In this document: positions 1 through 5,325 of the stretch, one piece after another
How the letters are laid out: each line of letters starts with the position of its first letter
How positions within the stretch are numbered: the stretch's first letter is position 1
Assembly (NCBI GenBank): GCA_018268735.1
Contig: JAFDWA010000106.1
Coordinates: forward strand, 1 to 6,237
Direction of reading: 5' to 3'
DNA from: Actinomycetota bacterium
GTDB lineage: Bacteria > Actinomycetota > Acidimicrobiia > Acidimicrobiales > Microtrichaceae
Length of the DNA stretch: 6,237 nucleotides
The notes under the pieces: generated by a model
What the model was told of the DNA's origin: nothing
Database searches by the model: none
Seen by the model: only the letters and a program-made list of their open reading frames with translations
Made by a program: the position numbers and the translations under genes

Positions 1-55
1 GGTCGGTGTCGGACGGGTCGGTGTCGGACGGGTCGGTGTCGGACGGGTCGGTGTC
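1..55. repeat. 15-bp direct tandem repeat, about 3.7 copies
   Basis: The unit GGTCGGTGTCGGACG occurs three times without a mismatch (1-15, 16-30, 31-45), followed by ten bases of a fourth copy (46-55). The array may continue beyond the left edge. The unit length is a multiple of three, so copy-number change would keep the minus-strand frame open and only lengthen or shorten the SDTDP repeat. Confidence 0.9.
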
Positions 56-79
56 CAGGCGGGCAGGGTGGTCGGGCAT
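1..79 (-). CDS. N-terminal fragment of an unknown protein with SDTDP repeats (partial)
   Basis: On the minus strand an open frame starts at an ATG at 79-77 and runs off the left edge without a stop, giving 26 visible codons: a short lead (MPDHPARL) then repeating Asp-Thr-Asp-Pro-Ser units, made by the 15-bp tandem repeat below. A GGAG stands six bases upstream of this ATG, which is why I prefer it over in-frame ATGs at 91 and 106. The visible part is acidic, proline-rich and low in complexity, so probably a disordered N-terminal extension. No domain is visible and the function cannot be told. The frame and RBS support a real gene, but the fragment is too short for certainty. If translation began at 106, nine more residues would be added. 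Confidence 0.45.
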   Translation of the reverse strand, partial: MPDHPARLDTDPSDTDPSDTDPSDTD

Positions 80-118
80 CTGACGCTCCATCGGGGGGGC
101 TTGCATCGCAAGCAGCAA

Positions 119-148
119 ACTTGAGCACCTGGTTGGCAGGGTGGACAA
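119..148 (-). promoter_or_regulatory. Possible promoter of the left-edge gene
   Basis: On the minus strand TTGTCC (148-143) is followed after 18 bases by TCAAGT (124-119), a fair -35 and a weak -10. A start of transcription near 111-113 would leave a leader of about 33 bases before the ATG at 79. That leader would hold part or all of a small inverted repeat (GCTTGC, three bases, GCAAGC, at 99-113). Weak prediction by eye. Confidence 0.25.
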
Positions 149-194
149 CAGGATGCCGACGACGTTCATTCCTGCCCGGTCACCCCGCCACGCG

Positions 195-213
195 CTCGGC
201 CCGCTGGCCGGAG
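195..213 (-). terminator. Possible terminator hairpin after azlD
   Basis: About twenty bases past the azlD stop there is an inverted repeat: CGGCC at 197-201 pairs with GGCCG at 206-210 across a four-base loop. Two further pairs (195-196 with 212-213) form past a one-base bulge. No U-tract follows, so this is only a candidate for ending the azlCD transcript. The rest of the interval from 107 to 230 shows no coding signal. Confidence 0.25.
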
Positions 214-230
214 TGCTGGTCGGCCGCTCG

Positions 231-548
231 TCAGGAAGCCAGCGCCTGGATGACCAGCAGCGCCACCATCCCGCTCAGCAGGGTCAGCAGGACGCTGCGG
301 GTCCGCCACGCGACGAGCGCTGCGACCACCCCGGCGCCGAAGTGCGCCTGCAGGAGGTCGAAGTGGCCCTCCGGTCGGACGAACGCCGGCGCAACGAGCG
401 CTGCGAGCGCCGCCGACGGGATCTGGCGGAGGACCCGGTGCACCCGTGGCGGGACCCGGACCATGCGATGGGCGACGAGCAGGAACGATGCCCTCATCGC
501 CAGGGTGATCACGCCCGCGATCAGGATCGTCCGCCACGCAGCGCTCAC
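231..548 (-). CDS. azlD: AzlD-family small subunit of a branched-chain amino acid exporter
   Basis: This 105-residue protein is very hydrophobic and has the size and pattern of the AzlD family, the small membrane partner of AzlC (AzlCD in Bacillus; BrnE of BrnFE in Corynebacterium). Visible features are a first membrane segment at about 7-25 with the conserved Arg in ITLAMRASF, the family motif LRQIPSAALAALVAP at 40-54, and C-terminal hydrophobic stretches at about 70-81 and 86-103. I chose the GTG at 548 because the frame upstream overlaps azlC and lacks hydrophobic character, and a purine-rich GAGGGTGG lies just before it. It follows the azlC stop after ten bases, so the two are almost certainly co-transcribed. 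The family exports branched-chain amino acids or analogues; the actual substrate cannot be read from sequence. Confidence 0.88.
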   Translation of the reverse strand: MSAAWRTILIAGVITLAMRASFLLVAHRMVRVPPRVHRVLRQIPSAALAALVAPAFVRPEGHFDLLQAHFGAGVVAALVAWRTRSVLLTLLSGMVALLVIQALAS

Positions 549-558
549 GCGACCACCC

Positions 559-1350
559 TCATGTCGAACGCTCCGGTCCGTCCGCGCCGATCCCATCGAA
601 GTCCGCCACCTGCAGGTCGTCGTCGAGGACCGCGCCCGCGAGCGCCCCTGCGACGAGGCCGATCACGACCGAGGTCGATCCGGCCCCGAGCTGGGCTGCG
701 ATCACCGCTCCCACGGCGCCGACGACAGCTGCGACCACCGCCGGGCGGCGGGTCAGGGTCGGCACCAGGAGGGCCAGGAACGCGAGCGGCACCGCGAACT
801 CGAGGTGGACGCCGTCGGGCACGGCGTGACCGACGAGGACGCCCACGACGGTCGTCACCTGCCACGTCACCCAGAGCGACGCGCCAGCCCCCACGTAGAC
901 CCAGAACCTGGCGCCGACCTCCTCCACCTCCGGTGGTCCCGACGAGCTCTCGCCGGACCAGCGCAGGATGGAGACCGCATAGGCCTCGTCGGTCAGCAGG
1001 TAGGCCATGGCCAGCCGACGACCGACGCCGAGGTCGGACACCTCGGGAGCGAGCGACGCGGAGTAGGCCGCCATGCGCAGGTTCATCGTGCAGGCCGTGA
1101 TCACCGCCACGAGCACGGTCCCGCCACCGGTCAGCACCTCGATGGCGGCGAGTTGGGAAGCCCCGGCGAACAGGATCGTGGAGAAGCCCACCGGGACATC
1201 CCACGGCATCCCGTGAGCAAGCGGGGTCGCCCCGGCGAGGATCCCGACCGGAGCGACGCCGACGAGCAGCGGAGCGACCGCAGTCAGCCCGGTCCGCAGA
1301 CCGAGCAGGGCCTTTCGAGGTCGGTCGGTCACCCGGTGATGTTGACCCAT
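559..1350 (-). CDS. azlC: AzlC-family large subunit of a branched-chain amino acid exporter
   Basis: A 263-residue polytopic inner-membrane protein of the AzlC/BrnF family, which with AzlD forms an exporter for branched-chain amino acids. Family motifs are visible: FAGASQLAAIEVL at about 61-73, TACTMNLRMAAYSASLAP at 85-102, and YLLTDEAYAV at 117-126. The rest is a series of Ala/Val/Leu/Gly-rich membrane segments (about 20-40, 75-90, 152-175, 185-200, 203-222, 226-243), with an acidic tail. The open frame extends farther upstream to 1461, but that part is polar, overlaps the divergent small gene and has no family similarity. The start is uncertain: ATG at 1350 gives 263 residues, GTG at 1332 gives 257, and neither has a clear ribosome binding site. 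The ATG lies inside an 18-bp palindrome, which points to control at the start region. Confidence 0.88.
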   Translation of the reverse strand: MGQHHRVTDRPRKALLGLRTGLTAVAPLLVGVAPVGILAGATPLAHGMPWDVPVGFSTILFAGASQLAAIEVLTGGGTVLVAVITACTMNLRMAAYSASLAPEVSDLGVGRRLAMAYLLTDEAYAVSILRWSGESSSGPPEVEEVGARFWVYVGAGASLWVTWQVTTVVGVLVGHAVPDGVHLEFAVPLAFLALLVPTLTRRPAVVAAVVGAVGAVIAAQLGAGSTSVVIGLVAGALAGAVLDDDLQVADFDGIGADGPERST

Positions 1351-1361
1351 CCGGATGGGTC
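1344..1361. promoter_or_regulatory. 18-bp perfect palindrome at the azlC start, candidate operator
   Basis: GACCCATCCGGATGGGTC is its own reverse complement over all 18 bases. It lies in the gap between azlC (minus) and the small plus-strand gene and covers the ATG at 1350-1348 used here as the azlC start. The symmetry is that expected of a dimeric DNA-binding regulator; azlCD-type exporters are often controlled by a regulator sensing the exported amino acid (Lrp-type for brnFE). No regulator gene is visible here. If transcribed, it could also fold and hide the start codon. Confidence 0.55.
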
Positions 1362-1428
1362 GCAGTACCCGATCGGCCAGGACGTCGTTTGGTCCGATGG
1401 ACCTGTGGTCCCGCTCAGCTCGAGTCCC

Positions 1429-1441
1429 TACCGTGGAACAC
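1429..1441 (+). promoter_or_regulatory. -10 element of a leaderless promoter for the 62-codon gene
   Basis: TACCGT at 1429-1434 fits the actinobacterial -10 consensus TANNNT. It is followed by seven bases and then the GTG at 1442, so transcription would begin on or next to the start codon. No convincing -35 is seen 16 to 18 bases upstream. The same arrangement recurs before three other genes of this window, which raises confidence. Confidence 0.45.
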
Positions 1442-1630
1442 GTGCCGACCACCCTGACCAACCGCCTGTATCCGCTCCCCGACGGCCGCGACCTGACGTG
1501 GAACCACTACCCGATCGAGAACGCCTGCGGCGTCGTGGTGCTCGAACGCCACACCGACGGCCACCTCGACGGCTGCGCGATCAGCGACGCTGAGCTCCGC
1601 TCCCTGCTCGAAGCGCACCGACTCGCCTGA
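1442..1630 (+). CDS. Small protein of unknown function (62 residues)
   Basis: I do not recognise this protein. It is coding by composition: 57 of 62 codons end in G or C, matching the neighbouring genes, and it lies between flanking genes rather than opposite one of them. The sequence is soluble, with an aromatic and polar first half (YPLPDGRDLTWNHYP), a hydrophobic strand GVVVLE at about 30-35, two cysteines (29 and 45), several histidines, and an amphipathic C-terminal helix ISDAELRSLLEAHRLA. No membrane segment or signal peptide is present. The GTG at 1442 is preferred because of the -10 hexamer seven bases before it; GTG 1433 or ATG 1397 would add 3 or 15 residues. It is divergent from azlC and convergent with the diguanylate cyclase, so it is probably a single-gene transcript. 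Confidence 0.65.
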   Translation: MPTTLTNRLYPLPDGRDLTWNHYPIENACGVVVLERHTDGHLDGCAISDAELRSLLEAHRLA

Positions 1631-1679
1631 CTCGGCACCCCGGACGGGCCCGGACCCGTCAACGACCGGGTGCGCCGAG
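1631..1679. terminator. Nested stem-loop between convergent genes, probable bidirectional terminator
   Basis: An inner hairpin has a six-base stem, GACGGG at 1643-1648 and CCCGTC at 1655-1660, around a six-base loop. It is enclosed by an outer stem in which CTCGGCACCC at 1631-1640 pairs with GGGTGC at 1668-1673 and CGAG at 1676-1679, with a two-base bulge at 1674-1675. The element begins immediately after the stop of the small gene and reaches into the last codons of the cyclase on the other strand, so it would fold in either transcript. No U-tract follows, as is common in high-GC actinobacteria. Confidence 0.5.
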
Positions 1680-3095
1680 GCCGCGATGGCGGGCCTTGTC
1701 CGCGTACATCGCCCGGTCCGCCCGATCCAGGACGTCCTCGGCGGTGTCGTGCACGTCGACCTCGATCGCTCCGACGGCCACCGACACGTCGGGCCACTCG
1801 GCGAGCGCAGCATCCACCTCGGCACGGATGCGCTCACCGAGGGCGTCGACGGAGATGCCGCTCGGCTGGAACACCACGACGAACTCGTCGCCGCCGATCC
1901 GGGCTGCCACGTCGTCGGTGCGCACCTGCGAGGAGATGGCATCAGCGACACGACACAGGACCGTGTCGCCTTCACGGTGCCCGAAGCGGTCGTTGAGCGC
2001 CTTGAAGTGGTTGAGGTCCGCGAACAGGACCACGGGACGTCCTCCGTCGGCCGCACCGGCGAGCATCTCGTCGAGCTGCTGGAGCAACGCCGAGCGGTTC
2101 ATCAGCCGGGTGAGCGGATCCCGGGTGGCACGGGTGTTGAGGTCGCGCTCCTGGTCGCAGCGGTGCATGGTCGCCAGCATGGTGGAGCAGATGAGGGCGA
2201 TGATGTCGGCGTTGGCGTCGTCCCAGGTCTCCGTGTAGCCGCCGAACACGAGCCGCACGACGCCGCCGTCGCCGTCGAGCCAGATCTCCACGGCCATCGC
2301 CGACGAACCGATCGTGGGATCCACGTCGCGTCCCGCGGGATGTTGCTCGATCGTGCTCACGATGCACGGAGCAAGGCGCAGCTGCGCAGGCTCGGCGACG
2401 GTCACGAGCGAGGCACCGTGGGCGATCCTGTCGACCGAACGACCGTCACCTGCCCACAGCGCCTCGAGGTGCAGATCCGAGCCCCTGGCTGCTGAGAGCT
2501 CGATGGTGCGGGCACCGACCACCCCGGCGAGGGCACCCAGCATCCCCTGGATCCGGCTGCGCATGTCGAGCCATCGCATCCCCGCGCACTCCACGTACAC
2601 GCTCTGGGCGAGCGCCTTGAGCTGCGCCCGTCGACGCTCGATCGCGACCTCGTCCTCGACCGGACGCAGCGCGAGCACGAGCCACGTCCCGACCTCGTCG
2701 GTGATCGTGGTGGCGGTGACGCGGGTGTCGAGGTAGGTGCCGTCCCAACGCCGGACGCGGATCCGGGTCGCGACGTGGTAGCCGTCGGCGCGCTGGGTCT
2801 CGTTCAAGGCCCCCATCGCGACCATGAGGTCGTCTGGATGCACGTGGTCGCTGACCGACGTGCCGAGGAGCTCACCCCTCGGGATGCCGAGGATCCGTTC
2901 GACTGCACCGCTCGTCCAGACCGCCCGGAGCAGCGGATCGACGACGATGAGGAGGTCGGGAGAGAACTCCGTCGCCACGCGCTGGCACCAGCCGGCCCCG
3001 GGCAGGGCACCGGCAGCGAGCTCGTCGAGGTTCGGTGCTCCCTCCGGCCACACGAGCCGAGCAGGCACCCGCCGGAGTTCTCGCTGCGCTTCCAC
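1659..3095 (-). CDS. PAS-GAF-GGDEF diguanylate cyclase
   Basis: A 478-residue, apparently cytosolic signalling protein that should make cyclic di-GMP from two GTP. A PAS domain spans about 45-147 (including SPDLLIVVDPLLRAVWTSG and the HVHPDD region), a GAF-like sensory region about 160-315, and a GGDEF domain about 322-475. The catalytic signature is intact (RIGGDEF, GGDEF at 401-405), as are the entry motif DPLTRLMNR at 326-334 and the metal and guanine region DLNHFKALND at 360-369. An RxxD product-inhibition site (R392-D395) lies at the usual spacing before GGDEF, so feedback inhibition is expected. No EAL or HD-GYP domain and no membrane segment is present. The start is GTG 3095, seven bases after a TAGCCT -10; the frame is open to 3203, but that extra part has no domain similarity. 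The PAS and GAF ligands are not predictable. Confidence 0.92.
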   Translation of the reverse strand: MEAQRELRRVPARLVWPEGAPNLDELAAGALPGAGWCQRVATEFSPDLLIVVDPLLRAVWTSGAVERILGIPRGELLGTSVSDHVHPDDLMVAMGALNETQRADGYHVATRIRVRRWDGTYLDTRVTATTITDEVGTWLVLALRPVEDEVAIERRRAQLKALAQSVYVECAGMRWLDMRSRIQGMLGALAGVVGARTIELSAARGSDLHLEALWAGDGRSVDRIAHGASLVTVAEPAQLRLAPCIVSTIEQHPAGRDVDPTIGSSAMAVEIWLDGDGGVVRLVFGGYTETWDDANADIIALICSTMLATMHRCDQERDLNTRATRDPLTRLMNRSALLQQLDEMLAGAADGGRPVVLFADLNHFKALNDRFGHREGDTVLCRVADAISSQVRTDDVAARIGGDEFVVVFQPSGISVDALGERIRAEVDAALAEWPDVSVAVGAIEVDVHDTAEDVLDRADRAMYADKARHRGLGAPGR

Positions 3096-3108
3096 TGGGA
3101 ACAGGCTA
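3096..3108 (-). promoter_or_regulatory. -10 element of a leaderless promoter for the diguanylate cyclase
   Basis: On the minus strand TAGCCT (3108-3103) matches TANNNT and is followed by seven bases and the GTG at 3095. This would place the 5' end of the mRNA at or next to the start codon and is the main reason for choosing that start. The -35 is not obvious. Confidence 0.5.
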
Positions 3109-3133
3109 GGGAGCCTCGGTCCGGATTCCGCCC

Positions 3134-3139
3134 TATGGT
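3134..3139 (+). promoter_or_regulatory. Possible -10 of the flavin oxidoreductase gene
   Basis: TATGGT fits TANNNT and is the best -10 candidate in the 137-bp divergent gap. It would give a leader of about 85 bases before the ATG at 3233. That leader contains a bulged hairpin at 3151-3171 (GGTC and CCAC pairing with GTGG and GACC, a two-base bulge and a three-base loop). No clear -35 and only a weak AGAAG ribosome-binding sequence are present, so this is tentative. Confidence 0.3.
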
Positions 3140-3232
3140 TCGCTGCACCCGGTCGACCACGTCGTGGGACCACCTCGAAGCGGGCGGCACGGCAACGAAC
3201 CACGACCGGACGACACGACCCAGAAGCACCCC

Positions 3233-4405
3233 ATGTCGCATCCTGACCCCTTCGCCCCCGCCCGACTCGGCCCGCTGCAGCTGCGGAACCGCATCATCAA
3301 GGCGGCCACCTTCGAGGGCGTCATGCGCAACGGCGCTGTCACCGACGAGCTGATCGATTTCCACCGACGCGTCGCTGCGGGCGGCGTCGGGATGACGACC
3401 GTTGCGTACTGCGCCGTGTCGCCCGCCGGGCGGGTGCAGCGCCACACGATGGTGATGTCGCCCGACAGGGTCGCGGACCTGCAACGGCTCACCACCGCGG
3501 TGCACGACGAAGGGGCGGCGATCTCCGCGCAGATCGGCCATGCCGGCCTGGTCGCGAACACCCGGTCGAACGGCATGGCGACCCTGGCGCCCTCGAACCG
3601 GCTGAGCGCCCCGGCGATGGCACGGGTCCGCGCCGCCACGCGCGAGCAGCTCGATGCGGTCGTCGCCGACTACGCGCAGGCGACCCGCGTCGCCGCCGAC
3701 GCCGGATTCGATGCCGTCGAGGTCCACCTCGGCCACAACTACCTGCTCAGCTCGTTCATGAGCCCGAACCTCAACCACCGGACCGACGAGTACGGCGGCT
3801 CGCTCGAGCGACGGATCGCGTTCCCCCGCCGCGTCCTCGCTGCGGTGCGCGAGGCGGCACCGGCTCACCTCGCGGTCACAGCGAAGTTCAACATGGCCGA
3901 CGGCGTCGACAAGGGCCTCTGGCTCGATGAGAGCCTGCCCATGGCGAAGCTGATCGAGGCCGACGGGCACCTCGACGCGATGCAGCTCACCGGCGGCAGC
4001 TCGTTGCTCAACGGCATGTACTTCTTCCGCGGCGACGTCCCCATGCGTGAGTTCCGCGAGACCCAACCGGCGGTCGTCGGGTTCGGCCTGCGCTTCTACG
4101 GACCGAAGCTGTTCCCCGAGTACCCCTTCGAAGAGGCGTTCTTCCTGCCCTTCGCCCGGCAGTTCCGCGACGCCCTGACCATGCCGCTCATCCTGCTGGG
4201 CGGCATCAACCAGCGCTCCACGATCGTCGGCGCGATGGCCGAGGGGTTCGAGTTCGTCGCCATGGCCCGGGCGTTGCTGCGCGAGCCGGACCTGGTCGAC
4301 CGCATGCAGGCCGAAGCCGACCACGAAGGCCGCTGCATCCACTGCAACAAGTGCCTGCCGACGATCTACACCGGCACGCGCTGCGTGCTCGTGCCGACCC
4401 CGTGA
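3233..4405 (+). CDS. NADH:flavin oxidoreductase, Old Yellow Enzyme family
   Basis: A 390-residue FMN-dependent TIM-barrel enzyme of the family of Old Yellow Enzyme and the N-terminal domain of 2,4-dienoyl-CoA reductase, which usually reduce activated C=C bonds with NAD(P)H. Visible are the N-terminal PLQLRNRIIKAATFEG, FMN-site Q100 with H103 (QIGHAG), and the signature around 164-192. There H165 and H168 form the substrate-binding pair, Y170 is the likely proton donor, and SPNLNHRTDEYGGSLERR follows. The phosphate-binding LLGGI is at 321-325 and MARALLREPDL at 344-354. The C-terminus has four cysteines (368, 371, 374, 384), resembling the iron-sulfur motif of dienoyl-CoA reductase but with tighter spacing, and the NAD(P)H/FAD domain that follows in that enzyme is missing. 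Start ATG 3233 begins the family similarity; the frame is open upstream to 3164. Substrate unknown. It converges on the crotonase-like gene 25 bases away. Confidence 0.92.
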   Translation: MSHPDPFAPARLGPLQLRNRIIKAATFEGVMRNGAVTDELIDFHRRVAAGGVGMTTVAYCAVSPAGRVQRHTMVMSPDRVADLQRLTTAVHDEGAAISAQIGHAGLVANTRSNGMATLAPSNRLSAPAMARVRAATREQLDAVVADYAQATRVAADAGFDAVEVHLGHNYLLSSFMSPNLNHRTDEYGGSLERRIAFPRRVLAAVREAAPAHLAVTAKFNMADGVDKGLWLDESLPMAKLIEADGHLDAMQLTGGSSLLNGMYFFRGDVPMREFRETQPAVVGFGLRFYGPKLFPEYPFEEAFFLPFARQFRDALTMPLILLGGINQRSTIVGAMAEGFEFVAMARALLREPDLVDRMQAEADHEGRCIHCNKCLPTIYTGTRCVLVPTP

Positions 4406-4406
4406 C

Positions 4407-4419
4407 CCCCGAGTTGGGG
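4407..4419. terminator. Short hairpin between convergent genes
   Basis: CCCC at 4407-4410 can pair with GGGG at 4416-4419 around a five-base loop in the 25-bp gap between the convergent oxidoreductase and crotonase genes. The stem is only four pairs and no U-tract follows, so a role in termination rests mainly on position. Confidence 0.2.
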
Positions 4420-4430
4420 CGGGAGGGTGG

Positions 4431-5276
4431 TCACTCGCTGGTCGGGCCGGTGAAGCTGGGCGGTCGCTTCTCCCGGTGCGATGCGAGCCCTTCGGCTGCG
4501 TCGGATCCCCCGAATCCGTAGAACTCGAGCCCCCAGGACGCGTCGAAGATCGACGAGTGGTCCCGGTACCAGTTGTTCAGCGCGTGCTTCGTCCAGCGGA
4601 TGGCGGACTGCGAGCCCTCGGCGAGCTGCACCGCGACGGCAAGTGCGCGGTCCTGGAGCTCGTCGTCGTCGACGCACAGCGAGACGAGCCCGATGCGCTC
4701 CGCCTCCTCACCCGTCAGCGGCTCGCAGGTGAGCAGGTGGTACTTCGCCTTGGCCATGCCGCACAGCAGCGGCCAGCAGACCGCAGCGTGGTCGCCGGCA
4801 GCGACTCCGAGTCGGGTGTGGCCGTCGATGATGCGGGCCGACCGCGCCGCGATCGACACGTCGGCGAGCAGCCCCACGACGAGCCCGGCCCCAACCGCCG
4901 GCCCGTGCATCGCTGAGACGATCGGCTTGGAGCAGTCGATCACGTTGAACACCAGGTCCCGCGCTTCGCGCAGCACCCGCGTCCGAACCGCGTAGTCCTC
5001 GATCATCCCGTGGATCAGATCGAAGCTGCCCCCGGCGGAGAAGGCCCTCCCTGCACCGCGCAGGACGGCGACCCGGGTCGCCGCATCGCGGTCGACCGCT
5101 CGCCACACCTCAGCGAGCTCGCGGTGCACCTCGACGCCGACGGCGTTGAGGCCCGGACCGTCGAGGGTGATGCGCAGCACCCCGTGGGCGGGACGGTCGA
5201 AGGTCAGGCTCGGGAAGTCGCCGTAGATCAGGTCGCTGTCGTTCGGGCTGCTGTCGTTGCGGTCGCTGTCCTCCAT
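4431..5276 (-). CDS. Crotonase-fold protein (enoyl-CoA hydratase/isomerase family) with atypical active site
   Basis: A 281-residue soluble protein of the crotonase superfamily. Landmarks are the first oxyanion-hole loop [12 protein letters not shown] at 76-87, the second loop [22 protein letters not shown] at 123-144, and the helix region [12 protein letters not shown] at 187-198; length is typical. By alignment with the best-known enoyl-CoA hydratases, the two catalytic glutamates are replaced by V133 and H153, so ordinary hydration is doubtful. D162 lies nine residues after H153 in [15 protein letters not shown]. As I recall it, the same His-(8)-Asp spacing occurs in 6-oxocamphor hydrolase, a crotonase that cleaves C-C bonds in cyclic diketones. 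The acidic, Ser/Asn-rich first 18 residues look disordered. The ATG at 5276 is chosen for its -10 hexamer six bases upstream. Family assignment is firm; the reaction is open. Confidence 0.88.
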   Translation of the reverse strand: MEDSDRNDSSPNDSDLIYGDFPSLTFDRPAHGVLRITLDGPGLNAVGVEVHRELAEVWRAVDRDAATRVAVLRGAGRAFSAGGSFDLIHGMIEDYAVRTRVLREARDLVFNVIDCSKPIVSAMHGPAVGAGLVVGLLADVSIAARSARIIDGHTRLGVAAGDHAAVCWPLLCGMAKAKYHLLTCEPLTGEEAERIGLVSLCVDDDELQDRALAVAVQLAEGSQSAIRWTKHALNNWYRDHSSIFDASWGLEFYGFGGSDAAEGLASHREKRPPSFTGPTSE

Positions 5277-5288
5277 GGCTGCAACCTA
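5277..5288 (-). promoter_or_regulatory. -10 element of a leaderless promoter for the crotonase gene
   Basis: On the minus strand TAGGTT (5288-5283) matches TANNNT and is followed by six bases and the ATG at 5276. There is no ribosome-binding sequence before that ATG, in line with a leaderless message. The promoter lies back to back with that of the lipoprotein gene. Confidence 0.5.
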
Positions 5289-5311
5289 CGCGGCGGATCC
5301 GCACCGGCCGG

Positions 5312-5325
5312 TATCGTCGTCGCCC
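5312..5325 (+). promoter_or_regulatory. -10 element of a leaderless promoter for the lipoprotein gene
   Basis: TATCGT at 5312-5317 matches TANNNT and lies eight bases before the ATG at 5326, with no ribosome-binding sequence between. A -35 is not evident in the GC-rich stretch upstream. Confidence 0.5.

Noticed and set aside
1..55. Start of a CRISPR array
   Set aside because: The repeats are directly adjacent with no spacers, only 15 bp long, and in frame with a coding sequence.
99..113. Inverted repeat GCTTGC, three bases, GCAAGC as a terminator or operator
   Set aside because: The stem is six bases with a three-base loop and is followed on the minus strand by a C-run, not a U-run. It may be chance; kept only as part of a possible leader.
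1351..1461. N-terminal extension of AzlC to the upstream ATG
   Set aside because: The extra 37 residues are charged, overlap the 5' part of the divergent small gene and its promoter, and do not match the family, whose first membrane segment begins later.
121..1593. A 490-codon plus-strand open frame opposite azlD and azlC
   Set aside because: Its protein is Arg/His/Gly-rich and low in complexity, without domains, while the opposite strand encodes clear AzlC and AzlD motifs. Long open antisense frames are expected in high-GC DNA.
1686..2495. A 269-codon plus-strand open frame opposite the GGDEF gene
   Set aside because: It is antisense to conserved GGDEF and GAF-like coding sequence and shows no recognisable motif.
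3164..3232. N-terminal extension of the flavin oxidoreductase to the upstream ATG
   Set aside because: The 23 added residues are polar, low in complexity and outside the family similarity, which begins just after the ATG at 3233.
2804..4342. A 512-codon minus-strand open frame opposite the flavin oxidoreductase
   Set aside because: It lies antisense to a well-supported OYE-family gene and runs into the cyclase gene in another frame; its composition is typical of a shadow frame.
3233..5276. A catabolic operon of oxidoreductase plus crotonase
   Set aside because: The two genes are convergent, not co-directional, so they cannot share a transcript. A functional link remains possible but rests only on adjacency.
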